Shown: positions 42,946 through 50,521 of the stretch, in pieces
Layout: every line of letters begins with the position of its first letter
Position numbering within the stretch: position 1 is the stretch's first letter
DNA from: SIG299 sp964544055
Lineage (GTDB): Bacteria; Bacillota; Clostridia; Lachnospirales; Lachnospiraceae
Direction: 5' to 3'
Length of the DNA: 64,000 nt
Assembly: GCA_964544055.1 (NCBI GenBank)
Contig: CAZJAA010000009.1
Location: 16,192 to 80,191 of the forward strand
Notes under the pieces: model-generated
What the model saw: the letters and a program-made list of their open reading frames with translations, nothing else
What the model was told of the DNA's origin: nothing
Databases searched by the model: none
Program-made: the position numbers and the translations under genes

Positions 42946-42993
42946 GGTTCATATTTTGGTTCATATTTTGGTTCATATTTTGGTTTATATTCA
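42946..42993. repeat. 12-base tandem repeat, about four copies
   Basis: Three exact copies of GGTTCATATTTT and a fourth imperfect one lie just upstream of the GH5 ribosome binding site. On the minus strand each unit contains an ATG, so the leader has several in-frame start codons. Confidence 0.85.
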
Positions 42994-43060
42994 GATATTT
43001 TCTGCAATAGGTTTTATACTTGATGATGCTGTGGCTAGCGATATCTTGACTAATGATTTA

Positions 43061-43183
43061 GCAAAAGGTCGCACGACTTTGTCGTGCTGACATATTTGCA
43101 TAGGAAAGCATCTTGAAAAATGAGTTTTTCAGAGTGCTTTCCTATGCAAATGTTTCACATCACGTTGTGATGTGAACTTTTGC
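43061..43183. repeat. Cloverleaf-like structured element
   Basis: An outer stem GCAAAAG/CTTTTGC (43061-43067 with 43177-43183) encloses three hairpins: GCACGAC/GTCGTGC (43071-43087), a perfect 17-base stem 43094-43110 with 43135-43151 capped by TGAAAAA/TTTTTCA (43114-43131), and CACATCAC/GTGATGTG (43156-43174). All stems are perfect. It lies upstream of GH5 and downstream of hemW. It is not a tRNA: arm lengths are wrong and the GTTCNANNC loop is missing. Confidence 0.75.
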
Positions 43184-43319
43184 CACATCATGGCGATAGT
43201 AACGTCATAGCAATAATAACATCATAGTAACAGTAACATCATAACATCATAATATCATAATACCATAATAGTAACACAAGAATCATTGTAATACTTCATA
43301 CACAGTTCTTCTTTTTCAG

Positions 43320-44519
43320 CTACCGTCGCACAAACTCCTCTGGTACAAATTCTAAAAACACCTGGTTGCTTACGTCAATTCCGGCATCCGTCAGAGCAAT
43401 CCGGTCACCGTCGGTTACGAGAAGCTCCAGCTTTTTCAATTTCTGCAAGGCAGTTCCGTACACGGTTTCAATTGGTCTGCCAAACCGCTTTTGAAATTCT
43501 TCCCGGCTGACACCGCACATCCGGCGGAGTCCTAAAATCATAAATTCTTCCATCTGCTCCGATTCTACCAGCCGTTCGATTTCGCGGCGGACATCCCTTC
43601 CTGCCTCTGCATCCTCCATATAAACTGACAAATCTGTTTCGTTATGATATCTCGCATTGGTAAACAATGAAGATGCTCCTAAGCCCACGCCAATATATTC
43701 GGTGCCCATCCAGTAAGAGGAATTGTGCCTGCTTTCAAAGCCCGGTTTTGCATAGTTGGATATTTCGTAGCGTTCATAACCCGCCTTGCACAGACGCTCC
43801 TTTGTATACGCATACATGGCACGGTCAGTTTCCTCCTCTGGCAAATCTGCCCGCTTTTCTTTGCCTTCGGCATACTGCTCATAAAACGGTGTTCCTTCTT
43901 CCACAATTAAGCTATAGGAAGAAATATGCTCCGGATTTAAGGAAAGAATTGCTTCTACATTTTCTTTATAATCCTCCAGTGTCTGCAAAGGCAAGGCAGA
44001 AATCAAATCCACACTGATATTTTCAAATCCAGCTTTCCTTGCCCAGGCTACCGTATTATTTGCATCTTCAAAGGTATGAATTCTGCCAAGCAGTGCAAGC
44101 TCCTCCTGCTTTGCCGACTGCACTCCGATACTTAAGCGGTTGATGCCAAGCTCCCGGTAACGCACCAGCTTGTCCTTTGTTACTGTTTTCGGATTTACTT
44201 CCAGCGTCACCTCCGCTTCTTCCATCGCAATCGTAAAACTATTCTGAATGGTTTTTAGTATCAGTTCCAACAGCTCCACCGGAAGCACTGATGGCGTACC
44301 GCCGCCAAAATACAGCGTTTTCAACTCATACTCTTTGGTCAGCTCCTGATATTCTGCAATTTCTCTGCACAACGCATCTACATACCTTTTTTTTACTGTC
44401 TCATCCGCCGGTGCCGATAAAAAATCGCAGTAATTGCACTTCTTGACACAAAACGGTATATGCACATACAAACCAAGCAGCTTTTTGGGTTCCGTTTTTT
44501 TCTTTTTTAAAAATAACAC
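43320..44519 (-). CDS. hemW: Radical SAM protein HemW (heme chaperone)
   Basis: HemW is a radical-SAM family heme-trafficking protein, long misannotated as oxygen-independent coproporphyrinogen oxidase. The 399-residue protein has LYVHIPFCVKKCNYCDF (CxxxCxxC cluster motif, about residue 18-30), YFGGGTPSVLP, the SIGVQS motif and a C-terminal winged-helix-like HemN_C domain. The extra N-terminal cysteine of true HemN is absent. The start is a GTG at 44519 with GAGG about ten bases upstream. The lepA-hemW order is standard for Firmicutes. Confidence 0.93.
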   Translation of the reverse strand: MLFLKKKKTEPKKLLGLYVHIPFCVKKCNYCDFLSAPADETVKKRYVDALCREIAEYQELTKEYELKTLYFGGGTPSVLPVELLELILKTIQNSFTIAMEEAEVTLEVNPKTVTKDKLVRYRELGINRLSIGVQSAKQEELALLGRIHTFEDANNTVAWARKAGFENISVDLISALPLQTLEDYKENVEAILSLNPEHISSYSLIVEEGTPFYEQYAEGKEKRADLPEEETDRAMYAYTKERLCKAGYERYEISNYAKPGFESRHNSSYWMGTEYIGVGLGASSLFTNARYHNETDLSVYMEDAEAGRDVRREIERLVESEQMEEFMILGLRRMCGVSREEFQKRFGRPIETVYGTALQKLKKLELLVTDGDRIALTDAGIDVSNQVFLEFVPEEFVRR

Positions 44520-44544
44520 TGTCAGTCTGCCTCTTTTCTAAGCA

Positions 44545-44570
44545 GATATGTCTGCTGATACAGACATATC
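44545..44570. other. Hairpin between lepA and hemW
   Basis: GATATGTCTG (44545-44554) pairs perfectly with CAGACATATC (44561-44570) around a six-base loop. No T run follows, so it may be a processing site or leader structure of hemW. Confidence 0.55.
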
Positions 44571-44605
44571 CAATCATAAACCCGAATTGTTCCGCACCGA
44601 TTATA

Positions 44606-46420
44606 CTAATCCTCGTCCAATTTCAGTACGCTCATGAACGCTTTCTGCGGAATTTCCACATTTCCGACCTGTCTCATGCGCTTTTTGCCTTCCTTCTGCT
44701 TTTCCAGAAGCTTTTTCTTTCTGGAAATATCACCGCCATAGCACTTGGCAAGTACATCCTTACGCATTGCTTTTACGGTCTCTCTGGCAATGATTTTGCT
44801 TCCGATGGCTGCCTGAATCGGAATTTCAAACAGATGTCTCGGAATTTCATCCTTTAAGCGTTCGCACATCCTGCGTCCACGCTCATATGCCGTATCTGCA
44901 TGTACAATAAACGATAAGGCATCCACTTCTTCTTTGTTGATTAAAATATCCAGCTTAACAAGCTCGGACGGTACATAGCCCTTTAATTCATAGTCAAATG
45001 ACGCATAGCCTTTGGAACGGGATTTCAGTGCATCAAAGAAATCATAAATGATTTCGTTTAACGGAAGCTCATACCGAAGCAGTGCCCTGGTCTGTTCCAT
45101 ATATTCCATGCCAAGATAAACACCGCGCCGCTCCTGACACAGCGTCATGATAGCTCCGACAAACTCGGTCGTTACCATAATTTCCGCAGAAACCATCGGC
45201 TCCTCCATATGCTCAATTTCAGATGGATCCGGCAGATTGGACGGATTGGTAATATCAATAACCTCTCCATCGGTTTTATATACCTTATAAATAACGCTCG
45301 GTGCCGTAGTCACCAAATCAAGGTTATATTCCCTCTCTAAACGCTCCTGAATAATTTCCAGATGCAAAAGTCCAAGGAAACCACAGCGGAAGCCAAAGCC
45401 TAGCGCAATGGAAGTTTCCGGCTCATAAAACAGCGAAGCATCGTTTAACTGAAGCTTTTCCAGTGCATCCCGCAAATCCGGATACTTGGCTCCATCCGCA
45501 GGATACATTCCACAGTACACCATCGGATTGACCTTTTTATATCCCGGCAAAGGTTCTGCACATGGGCGGTCAGCATCGGTCACAGTATCACCCACACGAG
45601 TATCCTTTACATTTTTTAAGCTTGCTGTAATATAACCTACCATGCCGGCAGAAAGCTCCTCGCACGGAATAAACTGACCCGGTCCGAAAATACCGATTTC
45701 CACAACTTCTGCCATTGCACTGGTTGCCATCATTTTAATTTTTGTGCCTTTCTTCACCGTACCTTCCATGATACGAATGAACACAATAACGCCCTTGTAG
45801 GAATCATAAATCGAATCGAAAATAAGTGCCTGAAGCGGTGCCTGTGCATCTCCCTTCGGAGCCGGCACCTTTTTTACAATTGCTTCTAACACATCTTCAA
45901 TATTTAATCCGTTTTTTGCAGAAATAAGCGGAGCATCCTCGGCTTCCAGACCAATGACATCCTCAATTTCAGCAATGACACGCTGTGGCTCTGCACTTGG
46001 CAGGTCAATTTTATTAATGACCGGAATAACATCCAGATTATGATCAATTGCAAGGTACACATTCGCCAGCGTCTGTGCCTCAATTCCTTGCGCCGCATCC
46101 ACAACCAGCACTGCACCCTCACAGGCAGCGAGGCTTCTTGAAACCTCGTAGTTAAAGTCTACATGTCCCGGCGTATCAATGAGATTAAAAATATATTCTT
46201 CACCATTCTTCGCCTTGTAAACCGTACGCACCGTCTGAGCCTTGATTGTAATTCCACGCTCCCGTTCCAGTTCCATGTTATCTAGCACCTGTGCCTGCAT
46301 TTCGCGGCTGGTAAGCAGACCTGTTTTTTCGATAATACGGTCTGCCAGGGTAGATTTACCATGGTCGATATGTGCTATAATACAGAAATTTCTGATTTTA
46401 CTCTGGTCAATTGCTGCCAT
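44606..46420 (-). CDS. lepA: Elongation factor 4 (LepA)
   Basis: LepA is a ribosome-associated GTPase with a role in translation and 30S biogenesis. The 604-residue protein has G1 IAHIDHGKSTLADRI, the G3 motif DTPGHVDF, G4 NKIDLPSA, domains II-III-V as in EF-G, and the unique LepA C-terminal domain with AKCYGGDISRKKKLLEKQKEGKKR (in two segments) which contacts tRNA. Length is normal. AGGAGG precedes the ATG. A consensus promoter lies at 46514-46542, within the gap after spoIIP. Confidence 0.98.
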   Translation of the reverse strand: MAAIDQSKIRNFCIIAHIDHGKSTLADRIIEKTGLLTSREMQAQVLDNMELERERGITIKAQTVRTVYKAKNGEEYIFNLIDTPGHVDFNYEVSRSLAACEGAVLVVDAAQGIEAQTLANVYLAIDHNLDVIPVINKIDLPSAEPQRVIAEIEDVIGLEAEDAPLISAKNGLNIEDVLEAIVKKVPAPKGDAQAPLQALIFDSIYDSYKGVIVFIRIMEGTVKKGTKIKMMATSAMAEVVEIGIFGPGQFIPCEELSAGMVGYITASLKNVKDTRVGDTVTDADRPCAEPLPGYKKVNPMVYCGMYPADGAKYPDLRDALEKLQLNDASLFYEPETSIALGFGFRCGFLGLLHLEIIQERLEREYNLDLVTTAPSVIYKVYKTDGEVIDITNPSNLPDPSEIEHMEEPMVSAEIMVTTEFVGAIMTLCQERRGVYLGMEYMEQTRALLRYELPLNEIIYDFFDALKSRSKGYASFDYELKGYVPSELVKLDILINKEEVDALSFIVHADTAYERGRRMCERLKDEIPRHLFEIPIQAAIGSKIIARETVKAMRKDVLAKCYGGDISRKKKLLEKQKEGKKRMRQVGNVEIPQKAFMSVLKLDED

Positions 46421-46513
46421 TGTATTTCCTCCTAATTATAATAAAACATCCTTTTCATTGCTATTGTAAAAATTCTTGATATACTACCTTACTTTTGCGT
46501 GCTGCCAATTGAA

Positions 46514-46542
46514 ATAGTAACTGATTCTTTGAAATCTGTCAA
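46514..46542 (-). promoter_or_regulatory. Sigma-A promoter of lepA
   Basis: On the minus strand TTGACA (46542-46537) and TACTAT (46519-46514) are 17 bases apart, about 95 bases ahead of lepA and just after spoIIP. It gives lepA and hemW vegetative expression independent of gpr and spoIIP. Confidence 0.8.
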
Positions 46543-46579
46543 GAAATTACTGCTTCCCGGCAGGAGTAAGTCGTTATGC

Positions 46580-47671
46580 TTATCCGCCAAGCACCTGACT
46601 CAACACATCCGCCAACGGCTCCATTGCATTTTTTGCTTCTTCCACAGTATTCTGCTCTGTTCCAAGCTCAATCAACAGATACCGTTCTTTCAAATGCATG
46701 TTGTAACGGTAATCCTTTAAAAAAATACGGTTCATCAGCCCCGGATACAGTTCGTCTCCTATCAGCTTCATCTGGAAACTGAACGCAAGATTATCCTTTA
46801 AATTTTTATTTGGAAGATACGTCAGCTTTCCCTTGGTATTCCGGCAAAGACCATTAAACAGCATTACCTTTGCAGTCGGCTTTCCATTGATGGTTGCAAC
46901 ACGCCTTGCTCCTGCATCCCGGTGCAAATCAATGATTACTTCAATGGACGGATATTGTTCCAGCAGCTCCTCCAGATAGTCCAGAGCATCATTATACGCA
47001 TAATTCCGGTTATCTTTTCCGTTTTTCATATCAAACACAGTGGTATCATGCAGCACCTGATAACCGTACTTTTCCTGCAGAATATCCGCAAGCAGTGCTC
47101 CTGCTCCCCTTACCGTATCCTCGGCTTCCCCCGGTCTGCTGTCTGAAAATCCTTCCGAAGCATGCGTATGAAAAATCAAAATCTGCGGGCCGTCTGTTTT
47201 TTCCACAGACAAATCTCTGGAAATAAAATAATCTGCATCAAATTCTTCGCTCGTCATCTTAGTCGTGGCATTGACTATGTACAGATTTTCTTTTAAATAC
47301 GTCAAATTTTGCAGTTGTTCCATTGTATAGCTTTTTTTAACGATCTCTGCCACCTGAATACTTTCTTTAGGGATTTCAAACGCAAGTGGCTTTGGTGTAA
47401 CCGTTGGTGAAGGTTCCGGTGTAGCAGACGGCACCGGAATCTGTACACCGATATTTTCCTTTTTCAGTAAAGCTTCATTTCCCTGTGCAAACTCCACGTT
47501 CAGAAAACCGCTCGATACCGGCTCGTCCGCCTCTGTTGCAGCTGTCTGCTGTTTTTCCAAACCATTTCCATCCTTGGCACTTTTTGCAACGGGCAATGCT
47601 TTTGTAAATAAAAAAAAGAAGCAAAGCAGCAAAATAAGTTCTATTTTAAATTCCTTTTTTTTGATTGACAC
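46580..47671 (-). CDS. spoIIP: Stage II sporulation protein P (peptidoglycan hydrolase)
   Basis: SpoIIP is an amidase and endopeptidase that acts with SpoIID and SpoIIM to thin septal peptidoglycan and drive engulfment. The protein has an N-terminal membrane anchor (about 8-28), a linker with PSPTVTPKP, and the catalytic domain with ILIFHTHASEGFSDSRPGE and VIIDLHRDAGARR, which carry the zinc ligands. The GTG at 47671 has AGGTGG about eight bases upstream; an earlier in-frame GTG at 47683 has none, so the start is uncertain by four codons. It overlaps the end of gpr, the usual pair. Confidence 0.92.
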   Translation of the reverse strand: MSIKKKEFKIELILLLCFFFLFTKALPVAKSAKDGNGLEKQQTAATEADEPVSSGFLNVEFAQGNEALLKKENIGVQIPVPSATPEPSPTVTPKPLAFEIPKESIQVAEIVKKSYTMEQLQNLTYLKENLYIVNATTKMTSEEFDADYFISRDLSVEKTDGPQILIFHTHASEGFSDSRPGEAEDTVRGAGALLADILQEKYGYQVLHDTTVFDMKNGKDNRNYAYNDALDYLEELLEQYPSIEVIIDLHRDAGARRVATINGKPTAKVMLFNGLCRNTKGKLTYLPNKNLKDNLAFSFQMKLIGDELYPGLMNRIFLKDYRYNMHLKERYLLIELGTEQNTVEEAKNAMEPLADVLSQVLGG

Positions 47672-48521
47672 GATTAATCCCACCTGCTAATAATTCACTG
47701 ACATATTGTACGGCACTGTCAATGTTTCCCGGCATAACAAAAAAATTTTTCACATCTTCCACAACATCTTCCCGCGCAATAGCTGCTGCATCCAGTACCG
47801 TTGGCACTCCAATGGCAAGCACCGGACAGGCGAGGCTCTGTTCATTTAATTCTTTCCGGTTATTTCCAACCCCTGCTCCAGGACAGATTCCCGTATCCGT
47901 TAATTGAATTGTCGTATTCAGTCGTTTGGGACTTCTTGCTGCCAATGCATCAATCACTACCACCACATCCGGCGTAGCTTCTTTTATTACACCACGAATC
48001 AGTTCCATTGTCTCTATCCCGGTCTGCGCCATAACTCCGGGCACAAAAGCACTTACTTTCCGATAGTTTTCTTCTATTTCCGGACGTGCGTTTTCTTCCA
48101 GAAAATAATGTCCTGTCACAAGAAGCCCATCTATTGTCAACGGTCCCACCGCATCTGCCGTTACTTCCCTGTTGCCAAGACCGACCACAAGCATATGCTC
48201 CGCTTTTTTCCCTTTTAATAAAGCTTCCAGCTGCCTGGAAAGCTCCAGTTCCGCACGCTTTTTTAAAGTTTCCTCCTCGTTCAGCAGCTCCGGCAGCTCC
48301 ATGGTTATATAAGTGCCAATCGGTCGCTCCATTCTTTTCGCCCCCTCTTCGTCCGTAATCTGCACTACCGTTACTTTTATGGAATGCTCCTCTTTCCACT
48401 CTTCCCACACATTTACACCGGAATGCTCTTTCCCACACTCTCTGAGGCTACTCGCATCCGCAGTTTTCCCTGTTTCCATACCATCTGTCTCTATAATCAG
48501 GTCTGTTCTTACTTTGTTCAT
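47646..48521 (-). CDS. gpr: Germination protease GPR
   Basis: GPR degrades small acid-soluble spore proteins at germination. The 291-residue protein starts MNKVRTDLIIETDG; the VRTDL segment corresponds to the region just before the autoprocessing site of the Bacillus zymogen, so the pro-part is a few residues shorter. Core motifs are MLVVGLGNREVTADAVGPL, FVPGVMAQTGIET, VVVIDALAARSP and TIQLTDTGICPGAGVGNNR (A25 family). AGGAGG precedes the ATG at 48521. It has a possible forespore-type promoter at 48609-48637 and overlaps spoIIP. Confidence 0.95.
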   Translation of the reverse strand: MNKVRTDLIIETDGMETGKTADASSLRECGKEHSGVNVWEEWKEEHSIKVTVVQITDEEGAKRMERPIGTYITMELPELLNEEETLKKRAELELSRQLEALLKGKKAEHMLVVGLGNREVTADAVGPLTIDGLLVTGHYFLEENARPEIEENYRKVSAFVPGVMAQTGIETMELIRGVIKEATPDVVVVIDALAARSPKRLNTTIQLTDTGICPGAGVGNNRKELNEQSLACPVLAIGVPTVLDAAAIAREDVVEDVKNFFVMPGNIDSAVQYVSELLAGGINRVNQKKGI

Positions 48522-48608
48522 GGCATTCCTCCTGTTTTCACCGTCCGAACACTTATTTTTCTTGCTGCTCACCCATATTTCATTCCGGTAACAATACACT
48601 TTGTATAT

Positions 48609-48637
48609 AGTATGTAGAAACATTAAAAAAAAATACC
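48609..48637 (-). promoter_or_regulatory. Possible SigG/SigF-type forespore promoter of gpr
   Basis: On the minus strand GTATT (48637-48633) and CATACTA (48615-48609) are 17 bases apart, close to the Bacillus SigG pattern of GHATR and CATnnTA boxes. Transcription would begin about 80 bases ahead of gpr. Confidence 0.5.
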
Positions 48638-48658
48638 TGATTATTTAAAAAAGAGGGC

Positions 48659-48687
48659 TTGACTTTTTTTGTTTTATAGAGTATTAT
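48659..48687 (+). promoter_or_regulatory. Sigma-A promoter of rpsT
   Basis: TTGACT (48659-48664) and TATTAT (48682-48687) are 17 bases apart. The leader is about 90 bases and contains a small CCTGT/ACAGG hairpin at about 48720-48738. Confidence 0.75.
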
Positions 48688-48782
48688 TATACAGTATGTT
48701 TTTAGTGAAACGTCCGTGTCCTGTTTCACTAAGACAGGATCATGCAAGAGAAAAAGAGATTATTGCATTGGAGGTGTTTTCA

Positions 48783-49046
48783 TTGGCTAACATTAAATCT
48801 GCTAAGAAGAGAATCAAGGTTATCGAGACAAAGACATTAAGAAACAAAATGACAAAGTCCAAAATCAAGACTTTAGTAAAGAAGGTTGAAACTGCTGTTG
48901 CACAGAACGATAAGGCTGCTGCTACTGCTGCTTTAACAGAAGCTGTTGTTGCTATCGACAAGGCTGCTGCTAAGGGAATCTTCCATAAGAACACAGCTGC
49001 TAGAAAGGTATCCAGACTCACTAAGGCTGTTAATACACTTGCTTAA
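48783..49046 (+). CDS. rpsT: 30S ribosomal protein S20
   Basis: S20 binds 16S rRNA early in 30S assembly. The 87-residue basic protein reads M(L)ANIKSAKKRIKVIETKTLRN and ends RKVSRLTKAVNTLA, with the expected three-helix, Lys/Ala-rich composition. The start is a TTG at 48783 with GGAGGTG eight bases upstream; an earlier in-frame ATG at 48696 would add 29 residues unlike S20. TTG starts are also used for S20 in other bacteria and contribute to its autoregulation. It ends at a strong terminator (49075-49100) and is divergent from gpr, the conserved Firmicutes arrangement. Confidence 0.96.
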   Translation: MANIKSAKKRIKVIETKTLRNKMTKSKIKTLVKKVETAVAQNDKAAATAALTEAVVAIDKAAAKGIFHKNTAARKVSRLTKAVNTLA

Positions 49047-49074
49047 TTATTGGCATATAACCTTCAGGTTAACG

Positions 49075-49104
49075 AACGCCGTAGTGAAAACTACGGCGTT
49101 TTTT
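49075..49104 (+). terminator. Intrinsic terminator of rpsT
   Basis: AACGCCGTAG (49075-49084) pairs perfectly with CTACGGCGTT (49091-49100), followed by TTTT. Confidence 0.93.
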
Positions 49105-49173
49105 GTTTCAAAGAAAAGACGGTACTGCTTTCAAAAAAAGCAACCGCTCTGATTTTAAGGAAGGAGAACTATC

Positions 49174-50412
49174 ATGAAAATAAATTCAGTCAAAGGAACT
49201 AATGACTATCTGCCAAAAGAAACAGCACTGCGTGACTACCTGCAGGGAAAAATATTGGAAACGTATCGTTCCTGCGGTTTTGAACGCATTACCACTCCAA
49301 TTCTGGAGGACATTGAAAATTTGGACAAAAGTGAAGGCGGTGAAAATCTAAACCTTCTCTTCAAGATTTTAAAACGTGGCGACAAGCTGCAGGAAGCCCT
49401 CGAAACAGGCAATGCAAAAAACTTGTCCGACATGGGACTGCGTTATGACCTGACACTTCCGCTTTCCCGCTATTATGCCTGCAACCGCAACAATTTAAGT
49501 ACCCCATTCAAAGTTATCCAGATAGACCGTGTATTCCGTGCAGAACGCCCACAAAAAGGACGTCTTCGTGAATTTGTACAATGTGATATTGATATTTTAG
49601 GTTCTTCCTCCATCAACTGTGAAGTGGAACTGATTGATACCACTGCCAAGGCTTTGTTAAACATTGGTATCGAAAATTTCAAAATCCGCATTAATGACCG
49701 CCGCATCTTAAAAAATCTAATTTCTGCGGCCGGTTTTGAAGCAGCCGACGCTGACAGTGTCTGCATTACCTTCGATAAACTGGATAAAATCGGCACCGAA
49801 GGTGTAAAAGAAGAATTGCTTGACAAGGGATTTGCCGAAAGCACCGTAGAAAAATTTGTTTCTATGATGGGCATTACCCCATTTACTCTGGAAGAAGCAA
49901 GAAAATACTGTACCGATACCGCCGCTATTGACAGCGTAGCCTCCATTATTGAAACCGTAAAACAATTATCTGCCGGACGCTATCAGATTGAATACGACTG
50001 TTCCCTTGTCCGCGGACAGGGCTACTACACAGGCACTATTTTCGAAGTAGAATCCCTGGACTTTGGCAGTTCCATTGCCGGCGGCGGACGCTACGACAAT
50101 ATGATAGGAAAATTCATTGACGAAAACGTACCTGCAGTTGGATTTTCCATCGGTTTTGAACGCATTGCCAGCATTTTAATGGATAAACAGGCTTCCCTGT
50201 CCTGCTCCAAGCCAAAGCTTGCCTTAATCTATCCGGAAGGTGACATTGTTGCTGCTATCAAAAAAGCAGATGCTTACCGAAGCACCTATGACGTTACTCT
50301 ATTCGAAAAGCCAAAGAAAATCGGTAAACTCTTCGGCAAACTCGAAGAAGCCGGATTTTATGGCTGTCTGATTTTGGATGAATCCTCTGAAATTAAGGTG
50401 CTTCAGAAATAA
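49174..50412 (+). CDS. hisS: Histidine--tRNA ligase (short form)
   Basis: This 412-residue class II synthetase has motif 1 (VKGTNDYLPKE, FERITTPILEDIENL), motif 2 (IQIDRVFRAERPQKGRLREFVQCDIDILG, in two parts), the HisA-type motif LVRGQGYYTGTIFEVES and motif 3 (AVGFSIGFERIASIL). The histidine-binding signature RGxxYYTGxxFE argues for a true HisRS and against HisZ, which is degenerate there. The C-terminal anticodon-binding domain is short, about 75 residues, but keeps its alpha-beta pattern. AAGGAGA precedes the ATG. The gene follows the rpsT terminator; I see no clear promoter in the 70-base gap, and no T-box. Confidence 0.88.
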   Translation: MKINSVKGTNDYLPKETALRDYLQGKILETYRSCGFERITTPILEDIENLDKSEGGENLNLLFKILKRGDKLQEALETGNAKNLSDMGLRYDLTLPLSRYYACNRNNLSTPFKVIQIDRVFRAERPQKGRLREFVQCDIDILGSSSINCEVELIDTTAKALLNIGIENFKIRINDRRILKNLISAAGFEAADADSVCITFDKLDKIGTEGVKEELLDKGFAESTVEKFVSMMGITPFTLEEARKYCTDTAAIDSVASIIETVKQLSAGRYQIEYDCSLVRGQGYYTGTIFEVESLDFGSSIAGGGRYDNMIGKFIDENVPAVGFSIGFERIASILMDKQASLSCSKPKLALIYPEGDIVAAIKKADAYRSTYDVTLFEKPKKIGKLFGKLEEAGFYGCLILDESSEIKVLQK

Positions 50413-50443
50413 AAAGTAATTGTTATTTTTACAAATAAAATGC

Positions 50444-50485
50444 AAAAACAGCCATATACAAGCATGCTTATATATGGCTGTTTTT
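50444..50485. terminator. Bidirectional terminator between hisS and the beta-propeller-like gene
   Basis: AAAAACAGCCATATA (50444-50458) pairs with TATATGGCTGTTTTT (50471-50485), with T runs on both strands. The stem sequence closely resembles the arm at 32446-32512 of the intergenic element near rsmE. Confidence 0.88.
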
Positions 50486-50521
50486 ATACGCTTTTACACT
50501 TATACTTGAAAAAAAATGCAA

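Larger units (their letters stand above)
42931..43319. other. 389-base intergenic region with tandem repeat, cloverleaf element and AT-rich repeats
   Basis: Between hemW and the GH5 gene there is a 12-base tandem repeat (42946-42993), a four-way multi-hairpin element (43061-43183) and a low-complexity stretch made of ATAGTAAC and ATCATA-like units (about 43195-43290). I see no coding gene. The GH5 promoter must lie here but is not clear. Confidence 0.6.

Noticed and set aside
42716..42976. MNQNMNQ-repeat reading frame upstream of GH5
   Set aside because: It results from the 12-base tandem repeat and runs on out of frame into the GH5 gene; no protein-like composition follows.
43061..43183. 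Cloverleaf as a tRNA gene
   Set aside because: Arm lengths are wrong, the T-loop consensus and conserved D-loop guanines are missing, and one arm is far too long.
43195..43290. CRISPR-like repeats in the low-complexity stretch
   Set aside because: Units are short, degenerate and without spacers of constant length; no cas genes are present.
49105..49173. T-box or promoter ahead of hisS
   Set aside because: The gap is about 70 bases, too short for a T-box, and no good -35/-10 pair is visible.
49174..50412. HisZ (ATP phosphoribosyltransferase regulatory subunit) instead of HisRS
   Set aside because: The histidine-binding motif RGxxYYTGxxFE and the arginine-rich motif 2 are intact, as in true synthetases, and no hisG is nearby.
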